Of a stretch of DNA of 46,131 bases, positions 34,732 through 44,820 are shown one piece after another. The notes beneath the pieces were generated by a model, which was given only the letters and a program-made list of their open reading frames with translations, was not told where the DNA came from and ran no database searches. Within the stretch, counting starts at the first letter, position 1. Each line of letters begins with the position of its first letter. The stretch comes from Gammaproteobacteria bacterium (GTDB taxonomy: Bacteria > Pseudomonadota > Gammaproteobacteria > SURF-13), in assembly GCA_016195665.1 (NCBI GenBank), contig JACPZD010000038.1:1-46131 (forward strand). The letters run 5' to 3'. The position numbers and the translations under genes are program-made.

Positions 34732-34941
34732 TTAGCTTTTGAGGACATAATCCGCACCACAGTATGGACACTTCGCTTTACCGGTAGCTTCAATCGGCAG
34801 ATACACGCGCGGATGGGAGTTCCACAGACTCATGCTGTCCATAGGGCAGTTCAAAGGTAAATCAGCGCGCGTCACGTGATAGAGATTTTGCGCATTGGGC
34901 TCGACGTATTTCTTTTGCGAGGAGTTATGTTTTTCAGCCAC
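34732..34941 (-). CDS. Small CHCC-type zinc-finger protein
   Basis: The 69-residue product has LPLNCPMDSMSLWNSHPRVY and LPIEATGKAKCPYCGADYVL, giving a C-H-C-C zinc site as in the zf-CHCC family (related to the NDUFS6 subunit of complex I). Function in bacteria is not established. I start at GTG 34941 (VAEKHNSSQ); a longer frame reaches GTG 34983, but those extra codons are read from repeat A5 and would not be conserved. It follows ilvE in a glnE-ilvE-zinc finger-waaF order that I recognise from other gammaproteobacteria. Repeat A5 separates it from ilvE. Confidence 0.85.
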   Translation of the reverse strand: MAEKHNSSQKKYVEPNAQNLYHVTRADLPLNCPMDSMSLWNSHPRVYLPIEATGKAKCPYCGADYVLKS

Positions 34942-34952
34942 GGCTCTCTCTA

Positions 34953-35104
34953 CCCACTCAGGAGCCACAAAGTAAGGATACACCGCCGACCGGGTGTCTC
35001 CTGAGTAAAAACCCTGTTAACTCTACCCCCACCCTGTCCCGCCCCCTGAACAGGGGGCGGGAACGGGTCGGAGAGTGTAGACTTAATGATGAACTCATTA
35101 GTAA
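34953..35104 (-). repeat. Dispersed structured repeat, family A copy 5
   Basis: Read on the minus strand this 152-bp copy has TTACTAATGAGTTCATCATT at the 5' end, a GC-rich hairpin (TCCCGCCCCCTG...AGGGGGCGGGA), ACAGGGTGGGGGTAGAGTTA, AACAGGGTTTTTACTCAGGA and a 3' hairpin with ACTCAGGAG/CTCCTGAGT arms and a changed loop. The stop codon of ilvE (35098-35100) lies inside its first seven bases. The other end is 11 bases before the zinc-finger start codon. Confidence 0.85.
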
Positions 35105-36042
35105 TTACACAAGGTCAGCCACTCGGGGTACTGACTGCGCCGCCCGTGCACCTGGTCGAAATATAACGATTGCAGGCGTGTGGTGATCGGTCCGCGCGTA
35201 CCGTCGCCGATGCTGCGGCCGTCCAGTTCGCGGATCGGCGTGACTTCCGCCGCGGTGCCGGTGAAGAAGGCCTCGTCGGCGATATACACCTCGTCGCGAG
35301 TGATGCGCTTTTCGCGCACCTCGACGCCGATCTCTGCGGCGAGCTTGAAGATCGTGTCGCGGGTGATGCCGTCCAGCGCCGAAGTCAGTTCCGGCGTGTA
35401 AAGCACACCGTCGCGCACGATAAAGATGTTCTCGCCACTCCCTTCCGCCACATAGCCATCCACGTCGAGCAGCAGCGCCTCGTCCACACCGCAGGAAAGC
35501 GCCTCGCGCAGCGCCATCATCGAGTTCATGTAATTGCCGTTGGCCTTGGCCTTGCACATGGTGATGTTGACATGATGGCGCGTGAACGATGAGGTCTTGA
35601 CGCGTATGCCCTTCTCCACGCCCTCCTCGCCCATATACGAACCCCACAACCAGGCCGCGACGATGGCGTGCACCTTGAGGTTATCGGCGCGCAGCCCCAT
35701 GCCCTCCGATCCGTAGAAACACATGGGACGAATATAGACCGACTTGGAACCCGACAACTCCAAACTGTTTTCGCGCACCGCGACACGGCATGCCTCGCTC
35801 AGCGTGCGCTTATCGTAAGGCATGTCCATGCCCAGGATGTGCGCGGAGCGGAATAAACGATCCATGTGCGCATCGAGACGGAAGATGGCTGTGCCTTTTT
35901 CCGTTTTATACGCGCGGACGCCTTCGAACACTCCCATGCCGTAATGCAGCGTATGCGTCAGCACATGCACCTTGGCATCGCGCCAGGGCGCCAGCTTCCC
36001 GTCGAACCAGATGACGCCGTCGCGGTCATCCATTGTTGTCAT
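35098..36042 (-). CDS. ilvE: Branched-chain amino acid aminotransferase
   Basis: This PLP enzyme performs the last step of Ile, Leu and Val synthesis. The 314-residue product has VIWFDGKLAPWRDAKVHVLT, YGMGVFEGVRAY, the PLP-Lys region MCKAKANGNYMNSMMALREA, and GYVAEGSGENIFIVRDGVLY followed by TPxxxSALDGITRDT-like sequence. These are typical of BCAT class IV. The ribosome site AAGGAG is eight bases before the ATG. Odd: the frame ends PEWLTLCNY with a TAA inside repeat A5. The usual end in relatives is near EWLT, so the last few residues were probably rewritten by the repeat. It follows glnE by 65 bases on the minus strand. Confidence 0.96.
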   Translation of the reverse strand: MTTMDDRDGVIWFDGKLAPWRDAKVHVLTHTLHYGMGVFEGVRAYKTEKGTAIFRLDAHMDRLFRSAHILGMDMPYDKRTLSEACRVAVRENSLELSGSKSVYIRPMCFYGSEGMGLRADNLKVHAIVAAWLWGSYMGEEGVEKGIRVKTSSFTRHHVNITMCKAKANGNYMNSMMALREALSCGVDEALLLDVDGYVAEGSGENIFIVRDGVLYTPELTSALDGITRDTIFKLAAEIGVEVREKRITRDEVYIADEAFFTGTAAEVTPIRELDGRSIGDGTRGPITTRLQSLYFDQVHGRRSQYPEWLTLCNY

Positions 36043-36066
36043 GCAAAGTTCTCCTTTAATCTTGTC

Positions 36067-36111
36067 GTAGGGCCGAATTCATTCGGCCGAATGCGAATTT
36101 GTCGCACCTAC
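36067..36111 (-). repeat. REP element, GTAG...CTAC type (family D)
   Basis: On the minus strand it starts GTAGGTGCGACAAATTCGC, then ATTCGGCCGAATGAATTCGG and ends CCCTAC. It includes a perfect GGCCGAAT/ATTCGGCC hairpin and GTAG/CTAC ends, as in REP sequences mobilised by RAYT transposases. It lies in the 65-base gap between glnE and ilvE, and its first GTAG contains the TAG stop of glnE. Only one copy is seen in the window. Confidence 0.7.
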
Positions 36112-39014
36112 CTCCCCATTAACTCATGCCAGATCCGCACCACCGCTGCCCGATAATCCCGAAACTCGGTGTCGGACACGAGCGCCGCTTCATCCTGCAA
36201 GGCTGCGCGATGCAATGAGGCACGATAAGCACGGTAGGCGTCACTTAATACTTGCACATCCGGCGCGCTCATTAACTCCGCCGCAGCGAAGCCCTGCAGC
36301 AGGCGGATGTTGTCGGTCCAGACCAACAGTGCAGGGTGTCGGTGAGCTGCTAGTAAAACTGTGTATTGAACCATAAATTCGATGTCCGCGATACCTCCCC
36401 TGCCCTGCTTGAGGTCGAACTGCCCCTCCACCGGCCGGCCGAGTTCGGCGTACATCCGCTCCCTCATGTCAGACACCTCGGTACGCAGCGCCGCCGGGTC
36501 GCGCTTGCGCCCCAGGATATCGGTGCGCAGCCGTTCAAACTGCGCGGCTATGGCCCCCTTGTCCGGGCCGATTTCCGCCACCACACGGGCACGCACCAAC
36601 GCCTGATGTTCCCACGTCCAGGCTTGGCCCTGTTGATAGTCGGCGAAGGCGGCGACGCTGCTCACGAGCAGGCCGGAGGCGCCGCTCGGTCGCAGCCGCA
36701 CATCCACGTCATAGAGCACGCCGCCGGGCGTAGAGGCATTGAGTATGTGGATGACACGCTGCGCCAGCCGCGCAAAATACACGCTGTTGTCAATGCTTTT
36801 GGTCCCCGTGGTGCGCTGCTCATCGCCCTGGCTATCGTGTAAAAACACCAGGTCCAGATCGGAGCCGTAGCCCAACTCGATCCCGCCGAGTTTTCCATAA
36901 CCGACGATGGCAAAGCCGGGTTCGTGAGGCTTGCCTTCGATACTGCACCGCGGCGTACCATGCCTCGCCGCCAAATAGTTCCATGCCAGATTCAACACCT
37001 GTTGTAACGCCACCTCGGCGAGCCAGGTGAGATGATCGCTCACCTTCATCAGCGGCAGCTCACCCGCGGTATCGGCCGCGGCGATGTGCAACACCTGCAC
37101 CTGCTTGAAATGGCGCAACGCCTCCATCTGCTGCTCCAGGTCGTCTTCCGGGATAGAAGATAAAATCCGGCGCAGTTCTTCTTCCATGCCCGCCTTGTCC
37201 AACACGGCGTACAGAGTGCGCGTATCCAACAACTCATCGAGCAACAACGGGTGACGGGTCAGCAAGGCACTGATCCAGGGACTCGCGGAGCACAGCTTCA
37301 CGAGCTGCGACAAGGCCATCGGATTTTCGATCAACAAGGAAAGGTAGGTGCTGCGCTGTGCGATAGCCTCGATGAGACGTACCACGCGCAGCAGCGTAAC
37401 ATCAGGGCCGGCGCCCAATCCCGCCGCCGCAATCAACAGAGGCATGAGTGTGTCCATGCGGGCGCGGCCACGCTCACTGAGCACGCGGTAGCCATATCCC
37501 TCACGTAACTCGGTGAGCCAACGCAGGACGTCATCGGCCTGCGCAAAACCCATCGAGGTGAGCAGCTCCCGAGAACGCCCTTCCTCCAGCGACCCCAGCC
37601 AGAGACCGGTCAAGTCCGGCCGGTTCGCGTCAACTGATTGCTCGGCCTGGGGCGCGGTGAACACTTGCTCAAAATGGCTTTGCACGCGTCTGCGGTGCAT
37701 ATCTAAAGCGTGCTCAAAAACCTCCCGATTGTCATAGCCCATCGAGTAGGCCAGGCGCAGCCGCCCGGCCTCGTCCGCCGGCAGGCTGTGGGTCTGCTCG
37801 TCGGCGGCCTCTTGCAGACGGTTTTCCACTTGGCGCAGAAAGACATAACTCTCCGCGAGTTCGCGTGCCACGTAATCGGGCAGATACCCGGTCGCGCTGA
37901 GAGTCTCTAAAATAGGCAGCAGTTCGGGCCGCTGCAGCCTGGCGTCCCGCCCGCCGCGGATGAGTTGGAAGACCTGTCCGATAAATTCGACCTCACGTAT
38001 TCCGCCCCGGCCCAGCTTGATATTACCCTCCATGCCCTTGCGCCGGATCTCTTGCGCAATCAACGCCTTCATGTCGCGCAGGGACTCGAAGGCGCCGAAG
38101 TCCAGGTAGCGGCGATAGACGAACGGCTTTAGCGTCCGCATCAGGCGCGACCCCGCCACGCGGTCGCCCGCCACGACGCGCGCCTTGATAAAGGCATAGC
38201 GTTCCCACTCGCGCCCGTGGGTCTGGTAATAATCCTCCATCGCCTCAAAACTCAGGGCCAGCGGACCGCTCTCGCCGAACGGACGCAACCGGCTGTCTAC
38301 CCGGAACACCAAGCCCTCGCCGGTCGGCGTATCAAGCCCCGCGATCAGGCGCTGCGCCAGCCTGACGAAATATTCCTCATTACTGACACGACGCCGGCGG
38401 CCGAGCGTCTCACCTTCATCGGGGTAGGCGAAGACCAGATCAATATCCGATGAAAAATTCAGTTCACCCCCGCCCAGCTTTCCCATCCCGATGACCACCA
38501 GCGACTGCGGCTCGCCGCTTCCGCTGCAGGGCCAACCCAGTTCAGCCGCCTGCCAGGCATGCAGCGCGTCCAGCGCCGATTCGACACAGGCCTCCGCAAA
38601 CAGCGAGAGGTCTCGCAGGGTCTCGTCCAACTTGGCCCAGCCGGCCAGGTCGCGCCAGGCGATACGCACCATCTCGCGCCGCCGCACCTGCCGCAGGACC
38701 ACCCCCAGTTCGCGCTCATCTGCGCTTGTGCCCAGTACACTTTGCAGTTGCCGCCGATAGGTATGGGGCGAATACTCCCTCAGCAGGTCACCGCTATGCA
38801 GGAGGTCAGCCAGGAGCGTCGGGGAATGGATACAGCTTTGCGCCACAAATTCACTGCATGCCCACACCCGATGCAAGACCTTCAAAAAATCGGGATGAGC
38901 AGGGATGGCTACACCACTTTCTGTGGCGGCCTCCACAAAGGTCTGCCAATAGATGGCGACGTGCTCGCTTAGCGCAGAGGGTAAGGCTTCTAGTACATTT
39001 TTTGAAAGAAACAT
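36108..39014 (-). CDS. glnE: Bifunctional glutamine synthetase adenylyltransferase/deadenylase
   Basis: GlnE adds or removes AMP on glutamine synthetase in response to PII. The 968-residue product has two nucleotidyltransferase domains: VIGMGKLGGGELNFSSDIDL in the first half (deadenylase) and IVGYGKLGGIELGYGSDLDL in the second (adenylylase), with both DxD pairs intact. Helical PII-binding regions lie between and after. It is slightly longer than the enteric enzyme (946). I start at the ATG giving MFLSKNVLEALPSALSEHVA; the 59 residues upstream are repeat-derived. Its TAG stop is inside the family D REP. It starts the long minus-strand run glnE-ilvE-zinc finger-waaF and onward. Confidence 0.96.
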   Translation of the reverse strand: MFLSKNVLEALPSALSEHVAIYWQTFVEAATESGVAIPAHPDFLKVLHRVWACSEFVAQSCIHSPTLLADLLHSGDLLREYSPHTYRRQLQSVLGTSADERELGVVLRQVRRREMVRIAWRDLAGWAKLDETLRDLSLFAEACVESALDALHAWQAAELGWPCSGSGEPQSLVVIGMGKLGGGELNFSSDIDLVFAYPDEGETLGRRRRVSNEEYFVRLAQRLIAGLDTPTGEGLVFRVDSRLRPFGESGPLALSFEAMEDYYQTHGREWERYAFIKARVVAGDRVAGSRLMRTLKPFVYRRYLDFGAFESLRDMKALIAQEIRRKGMEGNIKLGRGGIREVEFIGQVFQLIRGGRDARLQRPELLPILETLSATGYLPDYVARELAESYVFLRQVENRLQEAADEQTHSLPADEAGRLRLAYSMGYDNREVFEHALDMHRRRVQSHFEQVFTAPQAEQSVDANRPDLTGLWLGSLEEGRSRELLTSMGFAQADDVLRWLTELREGYGYRVLSERGRARMDTLMPLLIAAAGLGAGPDVTLLRVVRLIEAIAQRSTYLSLLIENPMALSQLVKLCSASPWISALLTRHPLLLDELLDTRTLYAVLDKAGMEEELRRILSSIPEDDLEQQMEALRHFKQVQVLHIAAADTAGELPLMKVSDHLTWLAEVALQQVLNLAWNYLAARHGTPRCSIEGKPHEPGFAIVGYGKLGGIELGYGSDLDLVFLHDSQGDEQRTTGTKSIDNSVYFARLAQRVIHILNASTPGGVLYDVDVRLRPSGASGLLVSSVAAFADYQQGQAWTWEHQALVRARVVAEIGPDKGAIAAQFERLRTDILGRKRDPAALRTEVSDMRERMYAELGRPVEGQFDLKQGRGGIADIEFMVQYTVLLAAHRHPALLVWTDNIRLLQGFAAAELMSAPDVQVLSDAYRAYRASLHRAALQDEAALVSDTEFRDYRAAVVRIWHELMGR

Positions 39015-39044
39015 CTTAAAGAACCCAAAGCGATAGAACGAGAA

Positions 39045-39193
39045 TTTTGATCCGAGGCAAGGCGCAGCGCAGTCGAGCACCGGTCGCTCCTGCGCGTCCT
39101 GCGCTCGCGACATTCGTACCTCCGTGTACAGCACAGCATACAGAGAAGTATGTGAGGAGCGCAGACAAGCTGCAACACAGCATCGGATCAAAA
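39045..39193. repeat. 149-bp element with 11-bp perfect inverted ends (family E)
   Basis: TTTTGATCCGA (39045-39055) and TCGGATCAAAA (39183-39193) are perfect inverted repeats enclosing palindrome-rich sequence with GTACAGCACAGCATACAGAG and GCGCAGACAAGCTGCAACAC. It is upstream of glnE, between it and the groEL terminator. I recall similar sequences as dispersed palindromes in other proteobacteria, but only one copy is in this window. It holds no credible gene. Confidence 0.6.
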
Positions 39194-39210
39194 GGCGAAG
39201 TTATATAGCA

Positions 39211-39242
39211 AAAAAAAGCCCCATCTGTCGCCAGATGGGGCT
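39211..39242 (-). terminator. Intrinsic terminator of groES-groEL
   Basis: AGCCCCATCTG (39217-39227) pairs with CAGATGGGGCT (39232-39242) around TCGC. On the minus strand the stem is followed by a run of U from the seven A at 39211-39217. It lies 29 bases after the groEL stop. Confidence 0.95.
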
Positions 39243-39270
39243 CAGCACCCTATACAGGAGCTTGGTTTGT

Positions 39271-40929
<1,659 letters not shown>

Positions 40930-40954
40930 TTAATGGATCCAGGCCTGTCAGGAC

Positions 40955-41239
40955 TTACTGGATGACACCCATGATGTCGTCTTCGCGCATCATGAGCAGT
41001 TCCTTGCTGCCGGGCACCTCGGTGCCGGCGTATTTGCCAAACAGGACCTTGTCACCGGCCTTTACATCCAGCGGGTGCACGCTCCCGTTATCGAGAATCT
41101 TGCCCTTGCCCACGGCGACTACCTCACCGCGGCTGGGCTTCTCGGCGACGTTATCAGGGATCACGATACCACCGGCAGTGGTACGCTCTTCTTCCAGCCG
41201 GCGTATCAGCACGCGATCATGCAACGGACGAATATTCAT
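40955..41239 (-). CDS. groES: 10 kDa co-chaperonin GroES
   Basis: GroES caps the GroEL chamber. The 94-residue product starts [20 protein letters not shown], has the mobile-loop [20 protein letters not shown], and [16 protein letters not shown] near the end. Length is normal. It is the first gene of the operon, with the CIRCE operator 81 bases upstream, at the likely transcription start. Confidence 0.99.
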   Translation of the reverse strand: MNIRPLHDRVLIRRLEEERTTAGGIVIPDNVAEKPSRGEVVAVGKGKILDNGSVHPLDVKAGDKVLFGKYAGTEVPGSKELLMMREDDIMGVIQ

Positions 41240-41319
41240 TGTCTTCTATCTCCTTACAAAGCAAAAAAGGGGTTAATATCTGTGCGTGTGGCTCTCTATA
41301 ATACAATAGATGGGGGTTA

Positions 41320-41376
41320 TTAGCACTCATCTACATCGAGTGCTAATAATGATAGCGGCAAATACCGGAGAGTCAA
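41320..41376 (-). promoter_or_regulatory. CIRCE operator and promoter of groES-groEL
   Basis: TTAGCACTC (41320-41328), nine bases, GAGTGCTAA (41338-41346) is a perfect CIRCE element, the binding site of the heat-shock repressor HrcA. On the minus strand TTGACT (41371-41376) and TATCAT (41349-41354) with a 16-base spacer give a promoter whose start falls at the operator, so HrcA would block initiation. hrcA itself is outside the window. No sigma32 promoter was identified. Confidence 0.92.
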
Positions 41377-41377
41377 G

Positions 41378-41548
41378 ATGTTGTTTATAAAAAATATATA
41401 AAACAACATGTTAGCATTGTATTGTGATTTGTTTTGAGCGCGACCAGGGCGGTAACCAGGAATACCTGCATAGACGGCTAAGTCGGGAGTAGGTATCCTA
41501 GCCCTCCCTTGCCCTCATCCCCACCCCTTCTCCCAGGGGGAGAAGGGG
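41378..41548. repeat. Two hairpins in the groES to tRNA-Arg gap
   Basis: The 239-base gap holds no gene. ATGTTGTTT (41378-41386) and AAACAACAT (41401-41409) pair around an A/T-only loop. Further on, CCCCTTCTCCC (41524-41534) and GGGAGAAGGGG (41538-41548) form a perfect 11-bp stem preceded by CCCTCATCCCCA. That composition resembles the GC-rich core of family A and the widespread CCCTCxCCCC-type palindromes, so it may be another REP copy. Confidence 0.5.
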
Positions 41549-41585
41549 GCGAGCCGAGGCGCTGCGCGCAACTTGTTCTTTACTT

Positions 41586-41662
41586 GCGCCCTTAGCTCAG
41601 TTGGATAGAGCGTTGGGTTCCGATCCCAAAGGTCAGAGGTTCGAATCCTCTAGGGCGCGCCA
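41586..41662 (+). tRNA. tRNA-Arg(CCG)
   Basis: The 77-base cloverleaf has acceptor GCGCCCT/AGGGCGC, D-arm GCTCAGTTGGATAGAGC, anticodon stem TTGGG/CCCAA with loop TTCCGAT (anticodon CCG), and T-arm AGAGGTTCGAATCCTCT. The discriminator base is G and CCA is encoded. It lies 21 bases from the end of the convergent RND permease gene. Confidence 0.95.
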
Positions 41663-41683
41663 ATTATTTATTCTCTCCGCTGG

Positions 41684-44600
41684 TCATGATAATTTCGCCT
41701 GTTCCAGACCATCGCCCGCCTTCGGCGCAGAAGGCGCCGCAGGTCCGCGCTTGATGTGCCGTAACAGCCACTGCACCATGTCGTCTACATAGGTGAACAG
41801 CACCGGAATGATGAGCAGGCTCAGGAAGGTGGAGGTAATCAGCCCGCCGATCACGACGATGGCCATCGGGGCACGGAAGCTCGGATCAACGCCGATACCC
41901 AGCGCAATGGGCAGCATGCCCGCACCCATGGCGATGGTGGTCATCACGATGGGTCGTGCGCGTTTGTGGCAGGCATCGAGCAGCGCTTCTCCGCGCGTCA
42001 GGCCACGGTCACGTCGCGCCGTGATGGCGTACTCCACCAGTAGAATTGAGTTCTTGGTGGCAATGCCCATCAGCATAATCAAACCGATCATGGACGGCAT
42101 TGAGATGGCAGTCTGAGTGATGAACAGTGCAAGGAAAGCGCCGGGGATCGAGAGCACCAGCGCTGCCAGAATCGTCACGGGCTGCACGAAGTCCTTGAAT
42201 AGCAGCACCAGTACGATGTAGATACACAGCACGCCAGTGAGCATGGCCAGACCAAAGCTCGAAAACAGATCAGCCATTGCCTCGGCATCGCCTACGCTAG
42301 TCTGAATCACGCCAGCAGGCAGATTCCGCAGGCTGGGCAGCGCAAGCGCCTGCCTCTCCACGCTGCCCAGCGGCTGCTGGTTCAGCTCAATCTCGAAGTT
42401 GATGTTGCGCAGCCGGTCGTAACGGTCAATCTCGGCCGGCCCGCTGTCAATGGCCAGTGTGGCTACGTTGCCGAGCATCACCGGACCGCGCGCGCCCGGC
42501 ACGGCCAGGCGTGACAGCAGATCGAGATCGGTGCGTGCATCGGCTTTGAGCTTCACCACCACCGGCACCTGGCGTTGCGACAGATTGAGCTTGGCCAGAC
42601 TCTGATCGTAATCACCAGATGTCGCAATGCGCAACGTGTCAGCGATGGCCGCAGACGTCACACCAAGGTCGGCGGCGCGCGCAAAATCAGGTCGCACCAT
42701 CAGTTCGGGCCGCACCAGGCTGGAGGTGGAGGTCACGTTGCCGATGCCGGGAATGGTGCGCAGATCACGTTCCACCCGGCGCGCGTAGTCGGTGAGCACG
42801 CGCCCGTCTTCTCCAGCCAGTACCAGCACATACTTCTCGTTTGAGCCGCCTAAGCCCACCTTGATACGTGCGCCGGGCAGCACGCTCACCGCTTCGCGCA
42901 ACTGCGATTCAATGGTTTGTTTGCTTAAGCCCCGGCGCTCGCCGCGCGGCGTCATGTTGATGGTGAGGGTGGCCTTGCGCACCTCGACCGCACCGCCGGG
43001 CGCGAACGGATCGCCGCCGGTGTTGCCGCCGCCTATGGCCGTGTACACCAGCTTCACATGCGGGTTCTGCTGCACGATCTCGCGCGCCTGTTCTGCCGCC
43101 GCATAAGTCTGCGTGAAAGTGCTGCCCGGCGGTAAAGAAATGATCACCTGCGTTTGCGACAGGTCGTCGGGCGGGATGAAGCCGGTAGGCAGCAACGGCA
43201 CCAGCGCGAACGAGCCCACCAAGAAGCCGACCGCGGCCAGCGTGGTGAGCACGCGGTGTTTCAGGCACCACCGGGCCCAGCGCATGTATAGCGCCATCCA
43301 GCTCGGCTCGCGGTATTCGCGCTTCGGCGCCTTGAGGATGTAGGCCGCCATCATCGGCGTCAGCATGCGCGCGACCACCAGCGAGAAGAACACGGCGATG
43401 GCTGCCGTCCAGCCGAACTGCACAAAGAACTTACCCGGCACGCCACTCATGAACGCGGTGGGTAGAAACACGGCAATCAGCGTGAAGGTGGTGGCAATGA
43501 CCGCAAGACCAATCTCGTCGGCCGCCTCCATCGCCGCTTGGAACGGCGTCTTGCCCATGCGCAGGTGACGCATGATGTTTTCGATCTCGACGATGGCGTC
43601 GTCCACCAGAATGCCCACCACCAGCGACAACGACAGCAGCGTGACCACGTTGATGGTGAAGCCGAACAGGTGCATGAGCGCGAACGTCGGGATCGCCGAC
43701 AACGGCAGTGCGATGGCGGCCACCAGAGTGGCGCGCCAGTCGCGCAGGAAGAGCCACACCACGATCACCGCGAGGATGGCGCCCTCGTACAGCAGCAACA
43801 TCGAGCCGTTGTAGTTTTCCTGCACCGGGTCTACGAAGTTGAACGCTTCCGTTACAACGACATCGAGGTGCGCGGCTTTGAGCTTTTCCAGCTCCTTGCG
43901 CACGCCGGCCGCCACGTCCACCTCACCGGCGCCGCGGCTGCGCGTGACTTCGAAACCGACCACCGGCTGGCCATTGAGCAGCGCCGCAGAGCGCTGCTCT
44001 GCCACCGTGTCCGTCACCAGCGCCACCTGGTTGAGGCGAATGCGACGGCCATCGGACAACGCGATTTCCATGCGCGCCAGTTCTTCAGCCGACTGTACGG
44101 TAGCGATAGTGCGCACCGACTGTTCGGCGCCGCCCACGTCGGTGCGGCCGCCCGAGGCCTCTTGCTGTATCTGGCGCAACTGACGTGAAATATCGGCTGC
44201 CGTGGCATTGAGCGCCTGCAACCGCGCCGGGTCAAGCTCGACACGCACTTCACGCGTCACACCCCCCACCCGCGCGACCGCGCCCACACCGCGCACGTGG
44301 AGCATGGATTTAGTAATGGTGTTGTCTACAAACCAGCTCAGGGCTTCATCGTCCATGCGGCTGGAAGCCACGGTGTAGGTAAGGATTGGCGCGCCCGACA
44401 ATTCCATTTTCGAGATGATCGGGTCGCGCAGGTCACCTGGCAGATCGGAGCGCACGCGGGTGACGGCGTCGCGCACGTCATCCAATGCCTGCTGGGTGGG
44501 TTTTTCCAGCCGGAACTCCACCGTGATGATGGCGGCGCCGTCCTGCACCTTGGTGTAAATGTGCTTCACGCCTTGCAGCGTGGCGATCGAATTTTCAATC

Positions 44601-44797
44601 TTGCGCGCGACCTCGGTTTCGAGTTGCACGGGAGAGGCGCCCGGCAGCGACGCTGTCACCGTCACGGTGGGCAGGTCTATGTCGGGGAAGTTCTGGATTT
44701 TCATCGCCCGAAAGCTCATCAGGCCCACCAACGTGAGCATAATGAACAACAGGATCGCCGGAATCGGATTGCGGATTGACCAGGCGGAAACGTTCAT
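41684..44797 (-). CDS. RND efflux permease (HAE1 family), second system
   Basis: The 1037-residue product begins MNVSAWSIRNPIPAILLFIM, has the TM4 Asp pair in SLVVGILVDDAIVEIENIMR, the porter-domain start GFIPPDDLSQTQVIISLPPG, and the TM10-12 region with GLIMLMGIATKNSILLVEYA and RPIVMTTIAMGAGMLPIALG. It is a 12-helix proton-driven pump, less like AcrB than the permease at 13138. It is transcribed after the adaptor gene, 23 bases downstream, with no outer-membrane channel in the unit. Substrate unknown. The C-terminal tail (RGPAAPSAPKAGDGLEQAKL) is short and polar. Confidence 0.95.
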   Translation of the reverse strand: MNVSAWSIRNPIPAILLFIMLTLVGLMSFRAMKIQNFPDIDLPTVTVTASLPGASPVQLETEVARKIENSIATLQGVKHIYTKVQDGAAIITVEFRLEKPTQQALDDVRDAVTRVRSDLPGDLRDPIISKMELSGAPILTYTVASSRMDDEALSWFVDNTITKSMLHVRGVGAVARVGGVTREVRVELDPARLQALNATAADISRQLRQIQQEASGGRTDVGGAEQSVRTIATVQSAEELARMEIALSDGRRIRLNQVALVTDTVAEQRSAALLNGQPVVGFEVTRSRGAGEVDVAAGVRKELEKLKAAHLDVVVTEAFNFVDPVQENYNGSMLLLYEGAILAVIVVWLFLRDWRATLVAAIALPLSAIPTFALMHLFGFTINVVTLLSLSLVVGILVDDAIVEIENIMRHLRMGKTPFQAAMEAADEIGLAVIATTFTLIAVFLPTAFMSGVPGKFFVQFGWTAAIAVFFSLVVARMLTPMMAAYILKAPKREYREPSWMALYMRWARWCLKHRVLTTLAAVGFLVGSFALVPLLPTGFIPPDDLSQTQVIISLPPGSTFTQTYAAAEQAREIVQQNPHVKLVYTAIGGGNTGGDPFAPGGAVEVRKATLTINMTPRGERRGLSKQTIESQLREAVSVLPGARIKVGLGGSNEKYVLVLAGEDGRVLTDYARRVERDLRTIPGIGNVTSTSSLVRPELMVRPDFARAADLGVTSAAIADTLRIATSGDYDQSLAKLNLSQRQVPVVVKLKADARTDLDLLSRLAVPGARGPVMLGNVATLAIDSGPAEIDRYDRLRNINFEIELNQQPLGSVERQALALPSLRNLPAGVIQTSVGDAEAMADLFSSFGLAMLTGVLCIYIVLVLLFKDFVQPVTILAALVLSIPGAFLALFITQTAISMPSMIGLIMLMGIATKNSILLVEYAITARRDRGLTRGEALLDACHKRARPIVMTTIAMGAGMLPIALGIGVDPSFRAPMAIVVIGGLITSTFLSLLIIPVLFTYVDDMVQWLLRHIKRGPAAPSAPKAGDGLEQAKLS

Positions 44798-44820
44798 TTT
44801 TAGAGGCGCCCTTATCTCTG

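Noticed and set aside
34942-34983. Longer start (GTG 34983) for the zinc-finger gene
   Set aside because: The extra codons lie largely in the hairpin of repeat A5 and are not expected in the family.
35105-35647. Frames overlapping ilvE that could suggest a second gene
   Set aside because: Composition (RRG, HH and RA runs) is typical of shadow translation, and the real IlvE motifs are in the other frame.
39015-39191. An N-terminal extension of 59 residues on glnE
   Set aside because: It is translated from the palindromic family E element; the GlnE-like sequence begins at MFLSKNVLEALPS, so the start is placed at 39014.
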